Positions 54,820 through 64,000 of a stretch of 64,000 bases of DNA are shown one piece after another. The position numbers and the translations under genes were made by a program. A model generated the notes under the pieces. It did not search any database. It had not been told where the DNA came from and was given only the letters and a program-made list of their open reading frames with translations. How positions within the stretch are numbered: the first letter of the stretch is position 1; every line of letters starts with the position of its first letter. Origin of the DNA: Scolanthus callimorphus (taxonomy: Eukaryota; Cnidaria; Anthozoa; Actiniaria; Edwardsiidae); contig CM066916.1 in assembly GCA_033964015.1 (NCBI GenBank), positions 16,284,501-16,348,500 of the forward strand, given 5' to 3'.

Positions 54820-57800
54820 ATGAAAGGATTCTATAGCATCCTTTCCTTTTGTGTCCTGATTGCAGGAATACAGGGTAAGTACAATGTTTATGTCATGCTG
54901 CAGTCGAAATAAAAGCCCCGGTGATCGCATAAATTGCGACAAGGAAGCTCCAGCCAACAAAATTATAATTAAGTAATGTAATATTGTTGCTTTCAAAAAT
55001 CTGCATGGCAGAAGCCTGAGATATTTATAGTTTGAAACACATCGACGGTACAATTGATGAGTGGGAGGAGATTGAACATAAAGCCGCCCATTTCTAATAC
55101 AACTCTCCATGATAATAATAATAATAATAATAATAATCTAACTCAATCTCTCCTGCGCAATTAACGGGCACCCATTATGACAACAGTTTAGATACCTTGT
55201 GACACTGTTCTCTTTTAAATCAGGTAGTCTCTCACTAGACGAGTACCTCCTTAACCCTACCCGTTACGACAGAAACGTGCGTCCAGCAGTAAATGCGGGC
55301 GACGCCATCAACGTGACGTTCGGTGTTTCGCTGAAGGAAATCGTTGACCTGGTAGGAAACGCCATCAATACTATTATCGCTATACTCCTGTCGTGGCTAT
55401 AGCTGAGTATCGTAACCACCTTGTCATCAATAGGCAATGACTAGCTGAAGTATTTAGCAAAGGATGTTAGGGATCTTCTACTCAAAAATCGGGTGTACTC
55501 GCAGCTCGCGCAAAGATTATTTTGTAGTGCTCGATATATATGGCTGTATCGCAAAGCGCGTGCTGAAGCTGAAGAAACAATCAGAAGGCGCGCGTGATGG
55601 AGCTTTTCATTCGTCACGAACTGTCCAATTAAAAAGAGTAGGACAGACCACACTCGCTGTGATTTTCTTTCCTTTCCCAGAGTGACACGAATCACTTGTT
55701 AGTGACAAGGCTGGAGATAAGAGAGGTGAGACTCTATTATCATTCCTACAGTCAAGAAGACATACATCACGGCACATCGCTGCTATGAGGACTTCTAAAT
55801 CATTATTGCCATGACTTTACTTTCCGTTTCATCATCTGTCCTGCAGCATATCTAACTGTTTACTTTGCCCTTACCACATTTACCTTTTATGCTCCTTTTA
55901 TTCGCACCGCGTAACATCAAAGGTTTATTTGTGTTTTTAAGAGTTGGATTGACCGATCATTGTCATGGAACAAGTCAGCGTTTGGTGGCCAAGAAGAAAT
56001 TGCATTGCACCCAGAATCCATTTGGATTCCAGACATCGTTCTCTATAACAAGTAAGTCTTGTACCATGGTTGGAAATAATGGTAGGATAGGTAGGTAATT
56101 CATTTATACTCGAGTATTAGAGTAGCTTTATGGAGCTAGTATCTGCGAGTGTATGTTAGTAGATATTAATGTGTGTTATAAGTGCGAGCCCTGCACAGGG
56201 GAGGTCACTCCATGTCCCCGTGGTTCTTTAATGTCCCTCTTGTTCCGATTAGTGTAGTACGTGAGAGACGGGACCTGCGGTTTAACGTCCTTATCCGAGA
56301 AGACGCAATGATGCAGGAAGCTAAGGCGCAACACGTTTTGCACGAAAAAAGGGGTCTGATTGGTAAAATTGCAGTATGACAGAAGAGTGGGGTGGATTTT
56401 GATGGACAGTATAACCCTTTCCGGCTCTTCCATTCGTGAGATTACTACTTTTGAGCTCATGGTTGAAAAGCTCGGCAATGTTTGTGTGATAATTAATGTC
56501 ATACACGTACTTTGCGTCAATGGAAACCGATGCTCCTTAAACAACGCCTGTGTATTTTTTTCTAGTCTGACATCTAGTATGTTTACTATACTTAAATTGA
56601 GCAACAATATCTGGAACTCTGATTATTCTTTCCTGCGCAATTTTCCATAGCGCTGGCGAGGATTTTGGTGATGGTCAGACACGTACTCACGCCATCATCC
56701 ATCATGATGGTTGGTAAGCGTCAACATCCCATGCATCGTCAAGAACAGTTGTAAGATTCGCGTGGCTAATTACCCATTTGATGAGCAGAGTTGCTACCTC
56801 AAGTTCGGCTCATGGAATTATGATGGCTCGCAGATAGCACTGCGCATGGAGGTAACAGAGAATCAGGAATATCAAATAGTCCTTCAAAATATCGGCAGTG
56901 ATAGCAGCTCGCGAATAGATCATTTCTTGTTTGCAAACTAAACTATACGATGCTCAATGATTGCTTGCAAAAGCTTGACTCAGTGTGCTCGACAAGAACT
57001 GATCTAAGAGCTGACTAGTGCTGACGAGCGGAGTTGCTACCTGAAGCTCGGCTCATGGAATTATGATGGCTCGCAGATAGCACTGCGCACGAAGAGAAGC
57101 AGGAAATACCTGCTATAAGAATATCAATATGGTCCTTCTGCAAAATATCAACACTGATCGCATCAGCTTAGCTCGACATATATTTTCTGTATTAGGCCAC
57201 AACGAAAAATTGGACATTCCGAGAGGTATAATTAAAGTTGCGAGATTTTGAGATTCTATTTCGGGACTATATTTCGTCGAGACTCGGGGACCCATTCACG
57301 ACCCCTTCTGACAACAAGGACAATATCATCACGTGGATGGTCTGCGTAGGCAGTTCTGGTAATGAGACTCGATTGAGTAGTCTGCTGTGCTTCGTGGAGG
57401 TTTCACCCAATGCACGATAGGATGAGCTGCACGTGGGCAAACTAGACCTGGCCATGCTTTGCAACTGTTAGGAATGTAGAATGCCAACATGATTCTACCC
57501 TGTGTTGCAGGAGTCTTGTTCTGCCTATTCTCCTCGCTCGACGACATAAATTATTAACCATGGATGTTTTTCCACAGGCACCGACAGCAGATCTAAGTGA
57601 GTATTCCGAGAACGTGGAATGGGAACTGAAAAGCGTGAAAGCAGAGTTCCACTCCTTGATCTACAACTGCTGTCCAAACAACCCTACGAGGACATCACCT
57701 ACACTATCGTCACCAAAAGACGCTCCTTGTTCTACGCCATGTATCTCATCATCCCTGCCGTTATAATATCGGTCCTTACAATACTGGTGTTCCTGCTCCC

Positions 57801-60377
57801 CCCTAGTTACAGCGAAAGGATGACCGTGGGTATGTCATATGAAAGGGATAAGATATGGGGGATGCTATGGGTTAGGGGGACAGAGGAGACGGAGACACAC
57901 GAGAATTCCAATCTGTGTCTTTGTCAACAAGAAATTATCTAAAAACACTCAATTAAGTAAGTCCAAAAACAAGATATTGTTTCAGAATGTGTCGTTGTTT
58001 GAAATCCCTTTGTTTCTATCTAGATTGCATTGGATAAATACATACTGCTGTTACACTGCAAACAAAGCGAATTTAAGATGCCTGTCGAAAGTCAGACTTG
58101 CGTTTCTAAGTGTTGCTATTAGTTGAGGTCTTGGGTCTTTGTATGTCAGCCAATCAGAACACAATGACACTTGTTTCTAGGGTCACGACTAAGCGCAAGT
58201 CGTACTCTTCTGAAATCGTACAGATTGAAAAAGAAATATACCGGGGAAATATACGAGAAACCTCTCACATTAACACTAAAAAGATCTGATACCTCGGCAC
58301 ACAAGATGGTAAAAATAAATATTTCTGTTTCTGACTTTAAACTGGCATTTTTTAAGGGCTAATGCGAGCTGCTAACCGCTTAATTGCTTGGCTGGCATAG
58401 GTATGGCTATTCTAGTGGGCCTCAGTTTCTTCTTTCTACTTGTTGCCGAGAACATGCCCGCCACGTCTGAGGCGATTCCGTTGATTGGGATGTACTACAC
58501 AATGACCATGTTAGAGGTGTCTTGCGCATTCTTCATGGCTTGCTGGGTACTCAGGTTCCACTACAGTAATCCGACAGAAGGAGATGTGCCAAAATGGATA
58601 AAGGTAATAGATAAACTAATAAAGTTAATATGGATAATGATAATACAATAACTAAAGCCGTCTTTTGTCACAGTCCACTATATATGTTCGGTGATCCATG
58701 CAGCGCTAAGATTTTTCGCCATGAAAATGCCCGAGAGTCGAGGGATCCTAGAACGTTCGTCTAGTTAGGTCCTGAGAAGATTCAGCATTATTTGTATATG
58801 CTCCCATGTAGCCGGTGGTGTGAGTGTACTTGACGCTTTCTGACGAATGTGTGTCAAAAAGGGTGCGCTTTGCACGGTTTTAAGGCGACACACGAGAATC
58901 CCGACATACCAATTTGTTGTTTGGGAAGTTGGTAGTATTGATTGCCAATGGCGTTGGGTGAAGATGTGATTGTACCGATGTGGATTTTTTTGGGAGAATG
59001 TCTTACTAGTGTACGACTGTGCTGTTCTGCTACCTCCTTGCTGTTTGCGTTATTCTTACCATAGTTTCCTTGCATGCAAACTTTGTGGCAAGCTTTGAGA
59101 AGAGAGAATGGTCTCCTTTTTAGAGTGTCTTGAAACCTGACTAATGAATGTTTTGATTTAAGGTATATCTACTAGGATATGCAGCACGCTTTCTTCGCTT
59201 TAATTTTGCTGAAAAGAAACCGACAGAAGAAGCAAAGGAAGCCAAAGAAGACATGGTGTCATCTGATACAAGATCCTGCTCGCTAGCCAGCGTGGATGGT
59301 AAATACAAATGATGCAAATTAATAGTTTAGTATTTCTTTCTAACGCGAACAAATGATCCGGCGGACTGAAAACCAAGGGTTGCTGGAATGCATATTAAAT
59401 ATAGAGGTTTCCATTGATATCATTATTTGCTCAAGAACCTGCGGATATGGTTCAAATGATGCAAATTAGATGGAGAGGCAAAAAACAGCGTTGGTGATAG
59501 AATCGAGCACACAATAAGCCTGAGCTATTCTCGCCTGTGTAGCAAGGGTTCCCGTGTGTTTTCAGGGAAAAGAAACCCAGAGAAACAGAGGAGAAAGCGG
59601 CGAGAAGGCGACGAGCGAAATTTTGGCTGCGTCAAAATGTGGCGAGCGAAAAAAGGACGGAGGAGGGAGAGGGAAGAGGAGGTTCCTTTCCTTCCTCCCC
59701 GCTCCCTTCCCTTTAATTTTTTGCGCGGCCCAAATCCAAACCGCTTGCTACGCAGTCTAGAGCTATTCGCATGAATTTGTAAGCTCTCAAAACGTTCAAA
59801 CGTTAATTTCTCAGTGCTTGAATTAATCATGCATGAAACATCACATCGCTAATAAACATAAATGCAGTTTTCCATGTTAAATATCTCCCAGTTGAAAAAT
59901 AAAAATCTAGGTAGAATCTATCTCCTAGTCAAAAAATAAAAATCTAGGTTGAATCTATCTCCTAGTCGAAAAAAAAATCTAGGTAGAATCTATCTCCTAG
60001 TCAAAAAATGAAAATCTAGGTAGAATCAATGACATCCAGTTTACCCTATATTCATTTGGGACATCATTTTAATTACTCCCCTTAGTCCGGTAAATATTTT
60101 TTGTTTTCTTTTTCTTGTAGCTAACGATGATCAGGACACGGAGAAGCCACAGGGCAGTCCTCAAATAGCAACCGAGCCTTCTACGCCACAAGCCTCCCGC
60201 CATAACGATGCAAACACGATTTTGTTAGAGAACATTCGCCACGAGGAGATCCTGGAAGCGAGGCAGGAGGAATGGAAGCACGCTGCTATAGTACTTAACA
60301 GCATATTTATGTATATATACATCCTGGCTATGATTGTAACAGTGCTGGCAATATTTGTGGGCCCGGTAATTGGCTGA
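54820..60377 (+). CDS. Nicotinic acetylcholine receptor-like subunit, alpha-type (nine exons, two frameshifts)
   Basis: Exons: 54,820-54,874 (signal peptide), 55,224-55,351, 55,681-55,725, 55,942-56,051, 56,651-56,851, 57,578-57,829, 58,401-58,603, 59,163-59,298, 60,121-60,377. Phases match at all joins. The extracellular domain has SLSWNKSAFGGQEEIALHPESIWIPDIVLYNK-type loop A (split here by intron), the Cys-loop C-x13-C (CKIRVANYPFDEQSC), then loop C with the vicinal pair YNCC that marks alpha-type subunits. TM1 MYLIIPAVII, TM2 ERMTVGMAILVGLSFFFLL, TM3 and TM4 follow, with a cytoplasmic loop rich in Glu/Lys. About 460 residues. Family: pentameric ligand-gated cation channels at the plasma membrane; the ligand of this cnidarian member is not known. 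One-base losses near 56,714 and 57,688 break the frame. Intron 5 carries a decayed duplicate of part of exon 5. Confidence 0.88.
56190..56330 (-). mobile_element. SINE fragment in nicotinic-type receptor intron 4
   Basis: The inverted CGTCTTCTCGGATAAGGACG and GAACCACGGGGACATGGA blocks match the tail of the SINE family seen at 50,130 and 62,715. The tRNA-like head is missing. Confidence 0.65.
57016..57190 (+). pseudogene. Decayed duplicate of exon 5 (intron 5)
   Basis: 57,025-57,088 repeats GAGTTGCTACCT and GGCTCATGGAATTATGATGG with one or two changes relative to 56,783-56,846, and similarity extends past the exon into the following intron (TATCAATATGGTCCTTC, GATCGCATCAG). The duplicate lacks the first Cys of the Cys-loop and its donor is lost (GAAGAGAAG in place of GAGgtaac), so it is probably not spliced in. 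Confidence 0.7.
59534..59757. mobile_element. Foldback MITE in intron 8
   Basis: GTGTAGCAAGGGTT and its approximate complement CCGCTTGCTACGCAG end a 220-bp GA-rich segment. Shadow frames on both strands over this segment are not genes. Confidence 0.6.
59890..60030. repeat. Short tandem repeat, about 45-bp unit, four copies
   Basis: AAAAATCTAGGTAGAATCTA and TCTCCTAGTCAAAAAATAAA alternate four times, with GGTTGAATC, GGTAGAATC variants. In intron 8 of the first nicotinic-type gene. Confidence 0.75.
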
Positions 60378-61677
60378 TAATAGTATAAGACTCGTTTGGA
60401 AGGGCAAGGCGCATTACAATATGTTTATCATCGCTAAACACAACAACAACAACAATCTTTATTCGTACTTGAAGCTTAAATTATTTGCAATTTTACAATT
60501 TCAACTATGAAAAAATGAGAGAAAGAATAATGGAAAAGGCGTATTGCGTTTAGGTTCTGACATAGAACATTTAGTACGGGCATCCTAGAGTAGCAAGGGC
60601 TAATCGAGCTAGGGTGCACTTAATTGAATTTAAAAGGTTTCGAAAAATTTCGAAAGTGGGCTCTGGGTATGGGATGAGTTGTTACACAACACAACACAAC
60701 ACCACTAAACACCACTGTGCTACCCCAAACGTAATTAACTAACATATTCACAAGAACATAGGCGTGGGACAAAGGAATCAGCTACAAGAAGCAGATTTGT
60801 TAGCAACTGAAACTCAGCTGTGGCGCCACCTTTTTTTTTGAGCGGGGGGGGGGATTACCAGGGTGTCTTGTTTACATTTTATAACACAGGTTTAATGCAT
60901 CAGGATCATGTTATGATCTTCAATTGTTTATCAAATAAATAGTTGTTTAGACAAAATATTTATATGAAGACCGAATGTTTTTTTATACCGACGACCGGTT
61001 AGCGCAGCGGTAGAGGCCGATCAGTTATGCAGCGGGGATCCACACCTCGGCCGGACCAACACTCAGGGTCTTTTTCTAAATAATTGAAGAGATGATTGCT
61101 GCCTTTGAAATTCATGTTTTTCAATTAATAACTTCGAGGTTTATCAGAATAGGAAATATCAATTTCGAGGCTTGGGAGCTAATCAATTTTTGTTTAGTTT
61201 TTAAGGGCGGAAGGGGGTAGTGGGATAGAAAAATGTTAACAATAAATGAAAAATATGTGGAAAATGTAAAATGATTCCATAATTAACAAAATACGTGCTC
61301 GTCAATCAGGAAAAAGGGTGATTTTCCCCATCCCTCAAGAAGCGCTACGTTGTGCTTTGGAGAGCTTACATAACTGAATGCCAGAAGAAGTTTGAATGCC
61401 TCGAAATAGCGTCATGTGCAGCGTCGTTGTTGTCCCAAAATCATGAAATCAGGGGTTAAAATCAAGCCAATCACAACTCACTATGAATTCATAATGAATG
61501 ATAAGGTGCGTAAAATGGCAAAACAAAATTGTTTCACGGCACTCGGAACCGCATATAAATAATAACTCTATGCAGCAACCTGCCGGTGGTGAAAGGATAA
61601 AATTGCCGGCCATTTCTAGCATAAATTGAAAACAGACGTCCCAATCTCAGACGTCCCACACATCCACATTTGATGCA
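60378..61677. other. Intergenic with SINE fragment
   Basis: Between the two nicotinic-type genes. It holds an ACAAC microsatellite near 60,440 and 60,685, a G run near 60,845, and the SINE piece at 60,990-61,095. No gene recognised. Confidence 0.5.
60990..61095 (+). mobile_element. SINE head fragment
   Basis: GACCGGTTAGCGCAGCGGTAGAGG (A box), then CTCGGCCGGACCAACACT and GGGTCTTTTTCTAAATAATT match the SINE at 50,130-50,440 in the opposite orientation. The B box is degenerate (GGGGATCCACACC), so it is a dead copy. Confidence 0.7.
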
Positions 61678-64000
61678 ATGTTTCTGCAGCTTGCAACTCT
61701 TTTGCTTTTAACGATACGTAAGTATTGTCTTTGAACTATTTACTCTATTCCTAGCAAATACCCAATGGTATTTTATTTGAATTCAAATAAAATATTATTT
61801 GAAAGCACTTTTAATAAATGATTGCATAGGATCTTAACGCACTAAGGATGATCGATACTTCACAAAGAAATGAAAGAAGAAATTCATATTCTTGCCATGA
61901 TGGGAACCCCCTTTGCAGGGCCCCCGTTTGTAGATGATCATCGGCAACTACTAGTCGCCTTCATTTGCTTATAGCCCACGGGCACAGAACAAGCCCCTCC
62001 TCGACAAAATACGTTTGAAACAGCGTATTTGATCATTTCTAAACGTGCATAGCAAAGCCACTAGTATTTTCTGGACTGCTGGCAAATACTCGTCAGCAGT
62101 AGTGAAATAAAGAAAGGATACATTTTCCCAGCCAGCACTAAACAAAAAGCCAATAAAGAAGAAGAGAGAAAAAAAAAACGGCTAAAATAAGCTCAATAAG
62201 TTAAAATTAATATGAAAAGACTAAGAAGTTCACAAATAAGAACACACTTTCCAGGACTTCTGAATTTGTTTTTCCAGCAAAAGCAAAATAAAAAAGCAAT
62301 GCAATAGCAATGGGACTTCTTGCCTTTTGGCCCGCAAGCAGCGAAATGGGATGAAGAACATGTTTTCTGAGGAATAGGACCGTTGACGTGTGCCCAATGG
62401 CCTTATCTATAGTTATTGGGCTTCGAGTACTTGGAACCTACCCACAACGTATTCCTGTACTTAACATCAGATGCCAAAGTCTCGTGCGCCGAGAATTTCG
62501 AGGACAAACTGACAAGGTGGATGTTAAACAGCACGCGGTACTCCCCTATCTTTCGTCCGGTACGGAGGTTTACCGACACACTCGTGTTGCACCATGGAAT
62601 GAGCCTCAAGATGATCGTCAGTGTGGTGAGTAGAAACGGAAGCAGAAACAACATTCTTAATCTATTACCGTGACCTTGCCGTTGTTGGTGTTTGGTACCA
62701 TACGATGATGATAATGTCGGCAGGTTAGTTTAGTGATAGAGGGTTCAAATCTCGGTCGGATCAGCAGGGTCTTTTCTAAACAATGAGGAGAAGGTGCTGT
62801 AAGTGGGTAGAACTTCGCGTCTTCTCAGATAAGGACGTTTTTAAAAAAGGTCCCGTCTCTCACATGCACTTCATTACCCTGAACCAGCGGGACGTTAAAG
62901 AACAACGGGGACGTGGGAGTGATCATCCTCTCTTATTAATGGTAGTGGTGGTGGTGCCATTTCATGTGCAAATTCTCTCACCATTTAAAGATAATAATGG
63001 TGACGACAGTAGATACGTTTTGCAAACGTTCAACTCTGCGATAGCAAAGTGTAGCAACCAACACTTATAGGCTTCCATCGGAAACATGTCATGGATGGAA
63101 ATAGACAGCACATTATAAGAAAAAAAAGATCAGAAATTCAGTGATGAAAATAGTCATCGAATGAGGCCTCTAATAATCCTTTTTTTATTGCTGACACGTA
63201 GGATGAGAGAAACCAGGTTTTCAAGACGAATGTTCGTCTGGATATGGTAGGTAAAATTAGATAAAGCTGTGTAATATAGTCGACAAAAGGAATAGAGCCA
63301 AGAAAATACTTAGCCGATCAGGAACGATCATTTGAAGTCCGCTCTAAGAAAAATGACTTGGCTACTTCAGAGATACTCATGATTCATAACAACAATTGTA
63401 CCAACTAAAATATAGGCACGTGAAAGTTAAATAAACCCCAATACCAATAGTTTGTATTTGTATTCAGCGATGGCAAGATGCGCTACTGCAGTGGAACCCT
63501 GCGGATTATGGTGGCGTGACGGAGATCAATCTCGCACCCGAGGATATTTGGACACCACCTATTATACTTTACAACCAGTAAGTGAGCAGTTGCATAAAAT
63601 AACTTTGCAGGGTACTGCTGAGTTTCTCAGTTTAGCGAGCTAAATAACCTTTTAAGCCAATAAAGAACAAAGAATTGTTCAAGTGTCAGCAATACCTCGT
63701 GCTAAAGTGACCCCGAGTCGAGCCGAAAACATACGACCACGAACCAACTTTTAACACCGAGGATATTTACTCTGACGTCATATCCATCTACCTGGATATC
63801 CTTTTAACACACTGGAACTTATGAGGTATCCTTCACACGCACTATAGTTTGTTTATCCTTCATGTAAGTTTTATATTGCCTTTCTAAAAAACATAATTTC
63901 GGTGCGAGAAGTTTGGGATAGGGATATTTCCTGGCTTGTATGCCTCCTGGACAAGGTAAGATTGACCACAAAAAAGAAATACTATACGAAAAGACGGACA
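61678..64000 (+). CDS. Second nicotinic-type receptor subunit, 5' part
   Basis: Exons 61,678-61,717 (signal peptide MFLQLATLLLLTI), 62,480-62,625, 63,202-63,246 and 63,468-63,577; the rest lies beyond the window. The exon 2 acceptor (ccaaag) was chosen because it restores phase; it is the weakest site in the model. Exon 2 carries the N-terminal helix and RPVRR; exon 3 is 45 nt (DERNQVFKTNVRLDM); exon 4 is 110 nt and encodes WQDALLQWNPADYGG and EDIWTPPIILYN. Exon 3 and exon 4 have the same lengths and phases as in the upstream gene, which shows common origin. A tandem duplicate, with unrelated-looking introns. Function as for the upstream gene; no frameshift seen in the visible part. Confidence 0.82.
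62715..62935 (+). mobile_element. SINE in intron 2 of the second nicotinic-type gene
   Basis: GGTTAGTTTAGTGATAGAGG (A box), GGTTCAAATCTCGGTCGGATC (B box), GGGTCTTTTCTAAACAATGA, CGTCTTCTCAGATAAGGACG and GGGACGTTAAAGAACAACGG place it in the same family as 50,130-50,440, same layout, about 220 bp. Confidence 0.8.

Overview
The window looks like nuclear DNA of an anthozoan cnidarian (sea anemone or coral). It is AT-rich and intron-containing, with GT-AG introns. Its genes are metazoan (a class C glutamate-type receptor, two nicotinic-type Cys-loop receptor paralogues, a TRIM-NHL protein, a Schlafen-like protein), and it is crowded with foldback MITEs, tRNA-derived SINEs, minisatellites and larger transposons. 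The taxon is inferred from gene content and repeats, not from a search.

Layout. 1-160: end of a fibronectin type III exon. 160-15,600: no gene I can support, only repeats. 15,619-25,779 (+): an mGluR-like receptor gene in three coding exons. Its first intron holds a complete 4,773-bp Polinton-type element (17,714-22,486) with long inverted repeats, a perfect 6-bp target duplication, a packaging ATPase, a small conserved Polinton/adintovirus-type protein and a frameshifted acidic zinc-ribbon protein. 28,376-35,955: an 84-bp minisatellite split by a TIR element, which is split by a Tx1/L1-like LINE, which is itself hit by two MITEs. 35,960-37,170: a 128-bp satellite with paired CRE-like palindromes. 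38,501-40,743 (-): an RRM plus Schlafen AlbA_2 protein (SLFNL1-like), head-to-head with a seven-exon gene of unknown, possibly axonemal, role (41,412-46,913, +). 48,751-53,539 (-): a four-exon TRIM-NHL gene. 54,820-60,377 (+): a nicotinic-type receptor subunit. 61,678 to the window end (+): the start of a second subunit with the same intron positions.

Genes and integrity. SLFNL1-like, the seven-exon gene and TRIM-NHL have clean frames and matching splice phases throughout. The mGluR-like gene and the first nicotinic-type subunit each carry two single-base frameshifts, all equivalent to loss of one base. The LINE shows mostly the same kind of change. This may be assembly error or real decay. 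The two receptor loci are neuronal-type signalling genes. The other genes show no evident functional link and are simply neighbours.
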